This document shows positions 1 through 8,318 of a stretch of DNA of 44,270 nucleotides, one piece after another. The position numbers and the translations under genes were made by a program. The stretch is from Acidovorax sp. Leaf78 (GTDB taxonomy: Bacteria > Pseudomonadota > Gammaproteobacteria > Burkholderiales > Burkholderiaceae_C). The stretch spans positions 1 to 44,270 of the forward strand of contig NZ_LMLZ01000014.1 in assembly GCF_001422735.1 (NCBI RefSeq). Reading direction: 5' to 3'. Position 1 is the first letter of the stretch. Each line of letters starts with the position of its first letter. The notes beneath the pieces are model-generated. The model was not told where the DNA came from, searched no databases, and saw nothing but the letters and a program-made list of their open reading frames with translations.

Positions 1-1
1 G

Positions 2-94
2 GTCGTGCTGGCGCGCAAGCTGCTGCGCATTGCCTTTGCTGTGTGGCGATCGGGCAAGCCGTTTGATGCTCATCGCATCACCCCAAGCGCTTGA
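2..94 (+). CDS. C-terminal end of a probable IS110-type transposase (partial)
   Basis: Only the last 30 codons are in the window; the reading frame enters from the left edge and ends in TGA at 92-94. The visible peptide contains ARKLLRIAFAVWRSGKPFD, which resembles the conserved C-terminal helix of IS110/IS116/IS902-type transposases (a basic-hydrophobic helix followed by a G-K-P-F turn near the C terminus). These are DEDD-type enzymes that move circular IS intermediates without terminal inverted repeats. No upstream domain can be checked here, so the family assignment rests on a short match. It lies about 20 bases from a family B repeat copy after corA. It could instead be the tail of another helical protein. 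Confidence 0.5.
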   Translation, partial: VVLARKLLRIAFAVWRSGKPFDAHRITPSA

Positions 95-112
95 CTCGAA
101 CCATAGAACCTT

Positions 113-171
113 CGCCGGTCCCCCGGAGGCGTCCCCCCCTAGGGGGGAAGGCGCGCAGCGCCACAGGGGGG
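113..171 (-). repeat. Family B 3'-flanking element, copy 1 (after corA)
   Basis: Read on the minus strand it begins with CCCCCTGTGGCGCTGCGCGC one base after the corA stop codon, then CTTCCCCCCTAGGGGGGGAC, giving two adjacent hairpins. It shares the start and the CCTTCCCC/GGGGACGC block with the copies after fur, trkA and gshA, but the match stops soon after GGGGGACGC. The usual right end (GCGCCAGTATTG-like) is missing, so this copy looks truncated on the side facing the transposase remnant. It may also act as the corA transcription terminator or as an mRNA 3' end. Confidence 0.75.
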
Positions 172-1161
172 CTACTTCAACCAGCCTCGTTTGCGGAAGT
201 ACCACATGGGCCCGAGCGCACTCGCCAGCATGAGCCCGATCACATACGGATAGGCCGCCGGCCCCAGCAGCTCCAGCTCAGGGAACTTCATGTTCATGCC
301 GTAGACGCTGGCGATCAGCGTCGGCGGCAGCAGGGCCACGCTGGCCACCGAGAAGATCTTGATGATCTTGTTCTGGTTGATGTTGATGAAACCGACCGTG
401 GCGTCCATCAAGAAGTTGATCTTGTCGAACAGGAACGCCGTGTGGTTGTCCAGCGACTCGATGTCGCGCAGGATCTGGCGGGCCTCTTCGAACTGGTCGG
501 AGTTGAGCATCTTGCTGCGCATCATGAAGCTCACCGCGCGGCGGGTGTCCATCACGTTGCGGCGGATACGCCCGTTCAAGTCTTCCTGGCGCGCGATGGC
601 GCCCAGCACTTCACCAGCCAAGGCGTCGGTCACGTCGCCGGCCAGCACCTGCTTGCTCACCTTTTCGAGCTCGTCATAGATGTTCTCGAGCGTGTCGGCC
701 GAGTATTCGGCGTCGGCGTCGAACAGCTTGAGCAGCACTTCCTTGGCGTCTTCGATCAGCCCCGGTGCACGGCGTGCGCGCATGCGCAGCAGGCGGAACA
801 CCGGCACGTCTTCGTCGTGGATGGAAAACAGCACGCCCCGGCTCTTGAGGTTGGCGTTGTGCTGGTTCAGGATGAAGGCCACGCGCACCGAGCGGGGGTC
901 TTCATCGTCGTCGATCAAGAAGTCGCTGCGGATGTGCAGCTCGCCGTTGTCTTCTTCGTAGAAGCGGGCGGATTCCTCGATGTCCTCGTCCATCGCATCC
1001 TCGGGGATGGACAGGCCGTAGTGCTGCTTGATCCAGCGCTTTTCTTCGAGTGTGGGGGCTTCCAGGTCCACCCAGATCGGCTGGAAGCGGGTCAGCTCTT
1101 CCAGGGATTCGATTTCTTCCTGGACAAGCCGGCCATTGGCGAGCGAAAAGATGTTGAGCAT
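172..1161 (-). CDS. corA: Magnesium/cobalt transport protein CorA
   Basis: This 329-residue protein is a member of the CorA (2-TM-GxN) family, homopentameric inner-membrane channels for Mg2+ influx that also pass Co2+ and Ni2+. It has a long acidic and helical cytoplasmic domain (about residues 1-265), then two C-terminal membrane segments. The signature YGMNMKF is at about 287-293 (GMN 288-290), directly after the first membrane segment, and the short loop PELELLG leads into the second. The C terminus is basic (RKRGWLK), as expected for cytoplasmic orientation. Length is typical. The ATG at 1161 is the first good start in frame. The gene has a structured upstream leader (see 1213-1287) and a family B repeat right after its stop codon. 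Confidence 0.95.
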   Translation of the reverse strand: MLNIFSLANGRLVQEEIESLEELTRFQPIWVDLEAPTLEEKRWIKQHYGLSIPEDAMDEDIEESARFYEEDNGELHIRSDFLIDDDEDPRSVRVAFILNQHNANLKSRGVLFSIHDEDVPVFRLLRMRARRAPGLIEDAKEVLLKLFDADAEYSADTLENIYDELEKVSKQVLAGDVTDALAGEVLGAIARQEDLNGRIRRNVMDTRRAVSFMMRSKMLNSDQFEEARQILRDIESLDNHTAFLFDKINFLMDATVGFININQNKIIKIFSVASVALLPPTLIASVYGMNMKFPELELLGPAAYPYVIGLMLASALGPMWYFRKRGWLK

Positions 1162-1560
1162 GGGCTCACTCCCTGGTTATGTGGCATCTGCGGCGGTGGG
1201 GGGTCATGGGGTGCTTTCAGACCCCACGGCAGCAGGCCGGGGAGCTGAAAGCTACCAACTGGGGTAGGTTTCCAAGGAGCTTTCTCCGTCAATCAGTAAG
1301 AAATGGACAAGCGGCGGATTATGGCACCGGACCTCGTGCCTGTCCGGGCCGTGGCGGGGCTGAATGCGTTCGTTGCGCGCTTTGCGTGAGGCGCTGTGCA
1401 GCGCCTGTGGGAAGACTCCGTGCAGCACGGCCGAGTTCCGCCCGGAGAACCTCCCCAAAAAACGCTTTTAACGCCGAGCCGGAAAGCAAGCCTCCCCGCC
1501 GCGGGGTCGATGGCCGCGGCGATCCTGAGGGGCGGCGGTCAGCGGGCCGGGGTTGAACGC
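1162..1560. other. Intergenic region upstream of corA, no gene
   Basis: This 399-base stretch separates the holD-like gene end from the corA start, both on the minus strand. Open frames on either strand are GC-driven and show no recognisable protein. The part nearest corA holds three hairpins (1213-1287). A possible corA promoter on the minus strand has -10 CATAAT at 1318-1323 and a weak -35 CGGACA 17 bases upstream. I see no convincing intrinsic terminator for the holD-like gene. Confidence 0.5.
1213..1287 (-). promoter_or_regulatory. Structured 5' leader of corA (three hairpins)
   Basis: On the corA strand three inverted repeats follow each other about 50-125 bases before the start codon. 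The outermost is GGAGAAAGCTCC (1287-1276), next CTACCCCAGTTGGTAG (1267-1252), and nearest the gene a long stem at 1252-1213 in which GCTTTCAG pairs with CTGAAAGC, extended by a four-pair C/G stem around a 13-base loop. The two latter hairpins share their junction base, so they may stack. There is no U-run after the stems, so this is not a standard terminator. Control of corA expression by the leader is an inference. Confidence 0.45.
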
Positions 1561-2388
1561 TCAGGCGCCCAGGCGGGCGCGCACCGTGGCCAGTGCCCGG
1601 CACAGGTCGGCCCAGGCCGCAGCCTTGGGCTCCTGCGAGCGCAGCAAAAAGGCCGGGTCGTACGACACCACCGCGGGGCAGCCCGCCAGCTGGTGCAGTT
1701 CGGCGCGCAACCGGCCCAGGGGCTCGGTGCGGCCCAGGGCTGCGCGGGCCGCCACATGGCCCAGCACGAGCACCATGGCGGGCTGCAGCCGGCCCACCGT
1801 GTCGGCCAGGGCGTCAGGGATGGCATCGGTACCGGGGGCGCCGGTGGCAGAGCGTTCCAGCGCGGCGATGAACACGCGGGGGTGCTTGTGCAGCTGCATG
1901 GCCCGCAGCATGTTGTCGAGCAGCTTGCCCGCGTCGCCTGCCAGCGGCTCAGTGGGGGTGGTGCTCTCGGTCACGATGAGCCAGCCCGCACCCAGCTCGG
2001 CGGGGGCCTGTGCAGGGTCGGCCTGCGGGTAGAGCGCTTGCGCCGCATGCAGCCGCAGCGCCGGGGCGCCTGCACCGCCCGGCGACGCCGGGTTGGACAT
2101 CGCCGATGCAGGTGCGGGTGCCGGTGCTGTGACAGGGGCACGTGAAGAGGCCGGTGGGGCTGTTGGCGCCGCCAAGGGCGGTGCAGTGACCGCAGGCGCG
2201 TCCCGCGACGCGGGCGGCTGCTGTGCCGAAGCACCTGCCGATGGAGCGGCGGGGGCGGGCGCGCCCGGCGCTACCGGCGCAGCCCCTGCGCGCGCGGGTG
2301 CCGCATCGGCCGCTTCGGACGGGCCCCACACGGTGACGCCCATTTCCTGCAGCATGGCGCGCTGGCGCGCATCGAGGTGAAGACTCAT
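1561..2388 (-). CDS. Degenerate uracil-DNA-glycosylase-like protein; candidate DNA polymerase III psi subunit (HolD)
   Basis: The protein has 275 residues: an N-terminal peptide (1-23), an Ala/Pro-rich linker (about 24-120) and a C-terminal UDG-like domain (about 130-275). The domain keeps family-4 UDG landmarks: AGKLLDNML, a hydrophobic VLVLGHVAARAALG strand-helix and DPAFLLR near the end. The active-site features are lost: the GEAPG-type motif reads TESTTP, the His of the HP motif is Asp (YDPAFLLR), and there are no iron-sulfur cysteines. The N terminus RAMLQEMGVTVW (Trp21) matches the pattern L-Q-x-x-G-x-T-x-W of E. coli HolD, whose start I recall as containing LQQLGITQW. E. coli psi also has a UDG-like fold and its gene lies beside rimI. 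The gene follows rimI by 28 bases in a tsaB-rimI operon. I infer psi; it might otherwise be an inactive UDG relative. Confidence 0.6.
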   Translation of the reverse strand: MSLHLDARQRAMLQEMGVTVWGPSEAADAAPARAGAAPVAPGAPAPAAPSAGASAQQPPASRDAPAVTAPPLAAPTAPPASSRAPVTAPAPAPASAMSNPASPGGAGAPALRLHAAQALYPQADPAQAPAELGAGWLIVTESTTPTEPLAGDAGKLLDNMLRAMQLHKHPRVFIAALERSATGAPGTDAIPDALADTVGRLQPAMVLVLGHVAARAALGRTEPLGRLRAELHQLAGCPAVVSYDPAFLLRSQEPKAAAWADLCRALATVRARLGA

Positions 2389-2416
2389 AAGAAGTTAAGG
2401 CGCAAGGTGCCGGGTT

Positions 2417-2896
2417 TCATAGCGCAAAGCTCATGACCACCGCGTCTTCGCGTTGGCCGTCGGCGGCGGGGTAGTAGCGCTTGCGTTCGCCCACGCGGCG
2501 AAAGCCATAGGCCAGATAAATGCCGTGGGCGCGCAGGTTGCTGGTGCGCACCTCCAGCCACAGCCACTGCGCGCCGCGCCCGCGCGACCACAGCGCCAGC
2601 GCGTCGAGCAGCACGCGCGCCCAGCCCTGGCGCTGGTACTCGGGCGTGACGGTGATGTTCAGCAGGTGCACCTCGTCCACCCCCAGCATGGCGACAAAGT
2701 AGCCCAGCAGGTGGTCGCCGGCCATCAGCACCTGGGCCTGGTAGCCCGAGGCCAGGGCGTCGGTGAAATTGCCGCGCGTCCAGGGGTGGGTGTACGCCCG
2801 CGCCTCCACCGCCAGCACGGCGTCCAGCCGCGCGAGCGTGAGGTTTTCAAAGCGCGCCTCCAGCGCGGATGTAGGGGGGGTGGGCAGGGCGCTCAT
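2417..2896 (-). CDS. rimI: Ribosomal protein S18 alanine N-acetyltransferase RimI
   Basis: This 159-residue GNAT-fold enzyme transfers acetyl from acetyl-CoA to the N-terminal alanine of ribosomal protein S18. Visible landmarks are the substrate-side segment EARAYTHPWT (about 31-40), motif A with the acetyl-CoA loop VTPEYQRQGWARVLL, and the RimI-type C-terminal block with NLRAHGIYLAYGFRRVGERK followed by RYYP. Its ATG overlaps the stop of tsaB in an ATGA junction, so the two are probably translationally coupled. TsaB and RimI are neighbours in many proteobacteria. Length is normal for the family. Confidence 0.93.
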   Translation of the reverse strand: MSALPTPPTSALEARFENLTLARLDAVLAVEARAYTHPWTRGNFTDALASGYQAQVLMAGDHLLGYFVAMLGVDEVHLLNITVTPEYQRQGWARVLLDALALWSRGRGAQWLWLEVRTSNLRAHGIYLAYGFRRVGERKRYYPAADGQREDAVVMSFAL

Positions 2897-3612
2897 GGTG
2901 GCGTGGTGGTCGGGGTGGCCGCCACGCGCTCTGCAGCGCGTTCGGCCGTGGTTTTTGCCACTTTATCGCGGATGTAGCGCGGCAGGGCATCGCTGGCGGG
3001 CACCGCGCCGCCAGCGGCCAGCAGGGCAGGGGCCAGGCGCAGCAGGGCGGCGGCGGTGGGCAGGGCCGCGACGTGCGGTGCGCCTGGTGCCAGGCGCTCG
3101 CCGTAGGGGGCCCGGGCGTTGCCCGCCACGGTCCAGCCAGGCGGGGCCTGCACGGTTTCGGGCGCGCCCAGGCCGAAGTCGGCGTCGGCGTGCCAGCGGC
3201 CTTCGGCGGCCAGCCACTCGCAGCGGGCGTGGTAGACCTCGTCCATGCGCGCATCCAGCACGGCCACCACCTGGGTGCAGCCGTGCTGCGCCCGGGCCTC
3301 CTCGGCCACAGCCAGCAGTGTGTCCACCGGCAGCACCGGAATCCCCTGGCCGCCGCGTGCGCCAAAGGCCAGCCCCTGGGCCACGGCACACGCCGTGCGC
3401 AGGCCAGTGAACGAGCCCGGCCCGCGGCTGAAGACCAGCGCGTCCAGCGTGTCGAACGTCAGGCCCGCCTGCGCCAGCAGGCTGCGAACGGCAGGGATCA
3501 GCGTGGCCGAGGCCTGCGGGCCGCCCGGACCGTGGTGCAGCCACACGGCATCGCCGTGCTGCACGGCGATGGAGATGACGTCGGTGCTGGTGTCGAAAGC
3601 AAGCAAATTCAT
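2893..3612 (-). CDS. tsaB: tRNA threonylcarbamoyladenosine biosynthesis protein TsaB
   Basis: TsaB (239 residues) is the partner of TsaD in the complex that puts threonylcarbamoyl on A37 of ANN-decoding tRNAs, in the cytoplasm. The N terminus MNLLAFDTSTDVISIAV and the segment SRGPGSFTGLRTACAVAQGL are the signature ASKHA-fold motifs of the family. The start is the ATG whose complement is at 3610-3612; longer upstream open frame runs into the neighbouring transporter gene and is spurious. It overlaps rimI by four bases. The Ala/Arg-rich tail (residues about 215-239) is longer than the core fold. TsaC, which supplies the TsaBD substrate, is also in this window (13342-14358). Confidence 0.93.
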   Translation of the reverse strand: MNLLAFDTSTDVISIAVQHGDAVWLHHGPGGPQASATLIPAVRSLLAQAGLTFDTLDALVFSRGPGSFTGLRTACAVAQGLAFGARGGQGIPVLPVDTLLAVAEEARAQHGCTQVVAVLDARMDEVYHARCEWLAAEGRWHADADFGLGAPETVQAPPGWTVAGNARAPYGERLAPGAPHVAALPTAAALLRLAPALLAAGGAVPASDALPRYIRDKVAKTTAERAAERVAATPTTTPP

Positions 3613-3650
3613 GGAGCTGGGGCCGGTCGCGCGAGGGGATAAAAATCGGG

Positions 3651-4661
3651 TTACGGGGCCGTTCGGCCCGGTGCGGAAGCAGTGGAGGGTACCGGTGAGG
3701 CCGCCGCCGCCGGCGGCGCCCGGCGCAACACCCCCAGCAGGATACCCCCGGTCACCAGCAGCAGCCCGGTCACCAGGTTCCAGTGCAGGGGCTCGCCCAG
3801 GAACATCACCGCGCCGATGGCCGACAGCCCCGGCACCAACGCCGTGATCATCGTCGAGCGCACGGGCCCGAAGTGCTGGATCATGCGCGTGAAGGCAATG
3901 CCCGAGATCACCACCGAGCCCCCGCCCTGGAACGCCAGCTGAAACAGGATCTCGCTCCAGGGCGCCAGCGCCAGGCGGCTGGTGACCGCGCCCAGGCCCA
4001 CCAGCAGCGCATACGACGGCACGTACGCCAGGCAGGCAAAGGCGGTGATGGCGATGGTGGCCTGCACCGCATCCACCGCGTGGCGCCGCGCCATCACGCT
4101 GTAGGCGGCCCAGCAGGCGGCGGCGGACATGAACAGCAGGTCGCCCTTCCAGACGTCTCCGCCCGCAAAGGCGGCCAGCAGGCTGCTGCCGCCCACCAGC
4201 AGGTCGCCTGCCACGATCAGCGCGAGCCCCGCGGCGCGCAGCGGCGTGATGCGGTCGCGCAGCACCACGGTGGCCAGCAGGGCCGTCCACAGCGGCAGGC
4301 TGCCGGGCATGAGCACCGCCGCATGCGTGGCCGGTGCGTGGAAGAAGCCCGCATACGCCAGCATGGCGTAGAGCAGCCCGCCCAGGGTGCCCAGCAACAC
4401 CGTGGTGCGCAGGGGCAGCGGCGAGATGCCCGCCAGGCTCGATGCCGTTGCTGATGCGCCCAGGGCCGCCGTGCGCCGCCGCACCATCCACCAGCCCCAG
4501 GGCAGCAGGACCAGGCTGGCGCCCGCGATGCGCAGGAGGGCGATGTCGAACGGCGTGAGCGTGCGCTGTGCCGACGCGCGGGCAATGACGATGAAGCCCG
4601 TCCAGATGGTGACCGTCACGACAGCCGCCAGCAGGCCCACGGCACGGGGAGAAAAGCGCAT
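3651..4661 (-). CDS. EamA/RhaT-family (DMT) inner-membrane transporter
   Basis: The 336-residue protein belongs to the drug/metabolite transporter superfamily, with two EamA repeats of about five membrane helices each. The first helix is in VGLLAAVVTVTIWTGFIVIA, and the second repeat starts around WKGDLLFMSAAACWAAYSVM. A proline-containing helix with the motif SVVISGIAFTRMIQHFGP occurs near residue 260. The last 25 residues are Ala/Pro-rich and cytoplasmic. The ATG at 4661 precedes the first helix by a short basic stretch. It lies 38 bases upstream of tsaB on the same strand and may share transcription. Substrate cannot be told; members of this family export amino acids or metabolites. Confidence 0.88.
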   Translation of the reverse strand: MRFSPRAVGLLAAVVTVTIWTGFIVIARASAQRTLTPFDIALLRIAGASLVLLPWGWWMVRRRTAALGASATASSLAGISPLPLRTTVLLGTLGGLLYAMLAYAGFFHAPATHAAVLMPGSLPLWTALLATVVLRDRITPLRAAGLALIVAGDLLVGGSSLLAAFAGGDVWKGDLLFMSAAACWAAYSVMARRHAVDAVQATIAITAFACLAYVPSYALLVGLGAVTSRLALAPWSEILFQLAFQGGGSVVISGIAFTRMIQHFGPVRSTMITALVPGLSAIGAVMFLGEPLHWNLVTGLLLVTGGILLGVLRRAPPAAAASPVPSTASAPGRTAP

Positions 4662-4752
4662 GGGGGGATTATCCGGCGGCGCGGGCCCGGGCCAGGTTCA
4701 GCCCACGGCGCGTGTGCCGCCGGTCAGCGCATCCGACCGTCGCCCCAGGTGC

Positions 4753-6567
4753 TCAGAAGGATTCCCAGTCGTCATCGCCGCCCTTTTGCGCGCTGCGCGG
4801 ATCGGGCCGCGGGGCGGGGGATGACGGCAGGGCAGGGGCCGGGGCCGCGGGCTTGCGCGCTGCAGGTGTGGGCGATGGGGCCCGGGCGATGGCGGGTTTT
4901 GTCGGGTTGGCGGGTTTGGCGGAGGGTTTGGCCAGGGTCACAGGACGTGCAGGCGCGGGGCGGCTTTGCGGGATGGGGGCGGGCGCACGTGCGGGCGTTG
5001 CGGCAGGGCGGGCCTGATCGCCAGAGAGCTTGAACACCGCCACCACCTGCACCAGGTCGTGCGCCTGGTTGCGCAGGCTGCTGGCGGCTGCGGCCATCTC
5101 TTCGACCAGCGCGGCGTTTTGCTGCGTGGCCTGGTCCATGGAGGTGACGGCCTCGCCCACCTGGGCGACCCCGGCGCTCTGCTCGCCGCTGGCCGCGCTG
5201 ATCTCGCCCATGATGTCCGTGACGCGGCGGATGCTGCTCACCACCTCGCTCATGGTCTCGCCCGCCTTGTCGACCAGCGCCGTGCCGTGCTCCACACGGT
5301 CCACGCTGGCCTGGATGAGGTTCTTGATCTCCTTGGCGGCCTCGGCGCTGCGGCCGGCCAGGCTGCGCACTTCCGACGCCACCACGGCAAACCCGCGGCC
5401 CTGCTCGCCCGCGCGGGCGGCTTCCACCGCGGCGTTCAGCGCGAGGATGTTGGTCTGGAAGGCAATGCCGTCGATCACGCTGATGATGTCGCTGATCTTG
5501 CGGCTGGCGTCGTTGATGCCCTTCATGGTCTCGACCACGTCGCCCACCACCGCGCCGCCCTGGGCGGCCACGCTGGAGGCCGTCATCGCCAGCTGGTTGG
5601 CCTGGCGGGCGTTGTCGGCGTTGTTGCGCACGGCGGAGTTCAGCTGTTCCATGCTGGCGGCTGTCTGCTGCAGCGCGCTGGCCTGGTGCTCGGTGCGGGA
5701 GCTCAGGTCGGTGTTGCCCTGGGCGATCTCGGAGCTGGCATTGGAGACGGACTCCGCGCCGTGCCGGACGTTGTTCACCACGCTGGCCAGGTTGGTCTGC
5801 ATGAGCGCGAGGGACGACATGAGCTCGCCCACTTCATCCTTGCCATGCTGCGGCACGGTGGCGGTCAGGTTGCCGGCGGCCACCTGCTTGGCAAGGTCGG
5901 AGGCCTGCGACAGCGGCACGGTGATGGAGCGGGCCAGAATCCACGAAAAGAGCACGGCCACCGCCACACTCAGAGCGCCCAGGGCCAGCAGCAATTGCCG
6001 GCTGGTCTGGCGGTTCTGTTCCACGGACCGCCCCAGCGCATCCACCTGCTCGCGCTGGTTGCGCAGCAGCTCGTCCATCTTGGCGGCGTAGTTGGCCGCC
6101 TCGGGCATGAACTGCTTGACCAGCATGGCATTCGCTTCGTCCACCTTGCCCTCTTTCTTGAGCGCAAAGATGTCGTCGCGGTTCTTGAGGTAGATCGTGC
6201 GCAGCGCGCCGATTTCCGCAAAGGTCTTTTTCTCGGAGACGAGGATCATCAGCGCCTCGACGGCCTTTTGCAGCTCGCCGGAACTCTTGGACGAGGCCTT
6301 GCTGTCCTCGGCAAAAAAGTCCGCCAGCGCCGGGTCGCTGCTGCGGGCCACGGCGGCGGTGCGCGTGATGCCGGTGCGCAGGTTGCGGGACCAGTCACTC
6401 ACCAGGCGCTCGGTCTTGATGGGGTTTTGCACCATCTCCAGCGTGGCATCGGCCACGGCGTTCAGGCGGGAGATGCTCAGCGCAATGGCGCCGATCAACA
6501 GCAGCAGCACCAGGGAAAATCCCAGCGCAAGGCGCTTGGCGACGGAGAGATCGGAGAGTCGGCTCAT
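4753..6567 (-). CDS. Methyl-accepting chemotaxis protein
   Basis: This 604-residue chemoreceptor has a first membrane helix at about 11-31, a helical periplasmic domain of the four-helix-bundle (4HB_MCP) kind at about 32-190, a second membrane helix at about 192-212 and a HAMP domain to about 265. The kinase-control hairpin carries the highly conserved tip [20 protein letters not shown] with [14 protein letters not shown] after it, by which it signals to CheA/CheW. After the methylation helices comes a roughly 75-residue Pro/Ala/Lys linker ending in DDWESF, which fits the x-W-x-x-F tether that binds CheR/CheB in long receptors. The ligand is unknown. It stands alone between the EamA gene and the divergent dacB. 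The upstream 234 bases show no clear flagellar (sigma-28) promoter. Confidence 0.95.
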   Translation of the reverse strand: MSRLSDLSVAKRLALGFSLVLLLLIGAIALSISRLNAVADATLEMVQNPIKTERLVSDWSRNLRTGITRTAAVARSSDPALADFFAEDSKASSKSSGELQKAVEALMILVSEKKTFAEIGALRTIYLKNRDDIFALKKEGKVDEANAMLVKQFMPEAANYAAKMDELLRNQREQVDALGRSVEQNRQTSRQLLLALGALSVAVAVLFSWILARSITVPLSQASDLAKQVAAGNLTATVPQHGKDEVGELMSSLALMQTNLASVVNNVRHGAESVSNASSEIAQGNTDLSSRTEHQASALQQTAASMEQLNSAVRNNADNARQANQLAMTASSVAAQGGAVVGDVVETMKGINDASRKISDIISVIDGIAFQTNILALNAAVEAARAGEQGRGFAVVASEVRSLAGRSAEAAKEIKNLIQASVDRVEHGTALVDKAGETMSEVVSSIRRVTDIMGEISAASGEQSAGVAQVGEAVTSMDQATQQNAALVEEMAAAASSLRNQAHDLVQVVAVFKLSGDQARPAATPARAPAPIPQSRPAPARPVTLAKPSAKPANPTKPAIARAPSPTPAARKPAAPAPALPSSPAPRPDPRSAQKGGDDDWESF

Positions 6568-6801
6568 AAGAAAAATGCCTTGTTGTGTAGCGTTGTGATG
6601 GCAACCGTGGCCGCGATGGCCGCCCTGCCGCGCAGATCCTCGGTGCCTCAGCGCGTTGGGGGTGCGCCCGCACTGTCCCGGTGCGTGGGTTCAATGTTGC
6701 ATAGTGTAAGTACGCAAGCTGCAGAGCGCGCACGAGGCAGGTGCGCCAGCCGCCCAATGATGCGAGCCGGCAACTGTGCGGCCGTCCTCTAGACTTCCGG
6801 C

Positions 6802-8274
6802 ATGAAGAACCGATCGACAAATCCCCTGCCCCTGCGATGGGGGCGGGCCGTGTGGCTGGCGGGTGCGTTGTGCGCTGCCGCTGTCGCTGCCATCCCCGTG
6901 CAGGCCCAGACCACGCCAGCGCCTGTTGTGGCCCTGCCCCCCGAGGTCGAAGCTGCGCTGGCCCGCGCCAAGCTGCCGCGCGAATCCCTCAGCGTGGTAG
7001 TGACCGAGGCCCAGGGCGCTGCGCGCACGCAGCCCCGCCTAGCGCACCGCGCGCAGGTCGCCGTGAACCCCGCCTCGGTCATGAAGCTGGTGACCACTTA
7101 CGCGGCGCTGGAGCAACTGGGCCCCGCCTACGTGTGGAACACGCCGGTGTATGTGCAGGGCACCGTGCAGGACGGCAGCCTGCGCGGCAATGTCTACATC
7201 CAGGGCCAGGGCGACCCCAAGCTGGTGATGGAGCGCCTGTGGCTGCTCATGCGGCGCCTGCAGGCCCAGGGCATCCAGGTGATCGTGGGCGACATCGTGC
7301 TGGACCGCACCGCGTTCGACGTGCCCGAGCACGATCCGGCCCGCTTCGACGGCGAGCCGCTGCGGCCCTACAACGCGTCGCCCGATGCGCTGCTGGTCAA
7401 CTACAAATCGTCGGTGATGACGTTTGTGCCCGACGTACCGGCGGGCCTGGCGCGCATCCAGTACGACCCGCCCCTGGCCGGCGTGCAGCGCCAGGCCACC
7501 GTGGCGCTGGCGGCGGCGGGTGCCGACTGCGGCGACTGGCGTGGCGCGCTGCGGGCCGAGCTGGCCGACCCGGCGAAGGTGGTGTTCCAGGGTGTGTACC
7601 CGGCCGCGTGTGGCGAGCGGGTGTGGCCCGTGGCGGCGGCCGACCCGCGCGGCTTTGCGGCGCGGGCCGTGGAGGGCATGTGGCGGGAGCTGGGCGGCAA
7701 GCTGACCGGCAGCGTGCGCGATGGCAAGGTGCCGGCGGGGCTCAAGCCCGTGTTCATGTCCACATCGCCCGCGCTGGCCGAGGTGGTGCGCGACGTCAAC
7801 AAGTACAGCAACAACGTGATGGCCCAGCATGTGTTTTTGACCATGGCGCTGCAAAAGAACGGCGTGGCCACGTTCGACGGCGCGCGCGAGGCCCTGCGCC
7901 AGTGGTGGCAGGCGCGCGTGGGCGATGCCGAGCTGCCCCAGGCCGACAACGGCGCGGGGCTCAGCCGCGATGCGCGCCTCACGGCCCAGGCCCTGGCCCG
8001 CATGCTGCAGGTGGCCTGGCAGTCGCCCGTCATGCCGGACCTGGTGGCATCGCTGCCCATGTCGGGCGTGGACGGCACGCTGCGCCGCAGCCAAAGCCGC
8101 GCGTCCGCCCACCTCAAGACCGGCAGCCTGCGCGACGTGATGGCCGTGGCGGGCTACGTGCACGCTGCCAGTGGCCGGCGCTATGTGCTGGTGGCGGTGG
8201 TCAACCATGCCAACGCCGGGGCGGCCCGGCCGGTGCTGGACAGCCTGGTCGACTGGGCAGCGCGCGACCAATGA
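6802..8274 (+). CDS. dacB: D-alanyl-D-alanine carboxypeptidase/endopeptidase PBP4 (peptidase S13)
   Basis: DacB (490 residues) is a periplasmic low-molecular-weight penicillin-binding protein that trims pentapeptides and cleaves peptide cross-links in peptidoglycan. A signal peptide is present (basic start, hydrophobic 16-31, cleavage near VQAQ at 33-36). All three active-site motifs are visible: S-V-M-K with nucleophile Ser92 and Lys95, S-N-N at 336-338, and K-T-G at 439-441. The insert between the first two motifs is typical of S13 enzymes. The ATG at 6802 is chosen because it begins the signal peptide. It is transcribed divergently from the chemoreceptor gene. Confidence 0.95.
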   Translation: MKNRSTNPLPLRWGRAVWLAGALCAAAVAAIPVQAQTTPAPVVALPPEVEAALARAKLPRESLSVVVTEAQGAARTQPRLAHRAQVAVNPASVMKLVTTYAALEQLGPAYVWNTPVYVQGTVQDGSLRGNVYIQGQGDPKLVMERLWLLMRRLQAQGIQVIVGDIVLDRTAFDVPEHDPARFDGEPLRPYNASPDALLVNYKSSVMTFVPDVPAGLARIQYDPPLAGVQRQATVALAAAGADCGDWRGALRAELADPAKVVFQGVYPAACGERVWPVAAADPRGFAARAVEGMWRELGGKLTGSVRDGKVPAGLKPVFMSTSPALAEVVRDVNKYSNNVMAQHVFLTMALQKNGVATFDGAREALRQWWQARVGDAELPQADNGAGLSRDARLTAQALARMLQVAWQSPVMPDLVASLPMSGVDGTLRRSQSRASAHLKTGSLRDVMAVAGYVHAASGRRYVLVAVVNHANAGAARPVLDSLVDWAARDQ

Positions 8275-8318
8275 ATAATCCGGAAGGCTCAGCCCTTCTG
8301 ACACAGCCTCTTCTGACC

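Noticed and set aside
91..1248. 385-residue plus-strand frame opposite corA
   Set aside because: It is antisense to a clear corA gene, rich in His/Val/Leu/Asp as expected from a reversed GC-rich gene, and matches no family.
1162..1330. M-box type magnesium riboswitch in the corA leader
   Set aside because: Hairpins are present, but none of the conserved M-box sequence blocks I know is visible.
4966..6792. 608-residue plus-strand frame opposite the chemoreceptor gene
   Set aside because: Shadow of the real minus-strand gene; composition is a typical antisense artefact (His, Gly, Val-rich).
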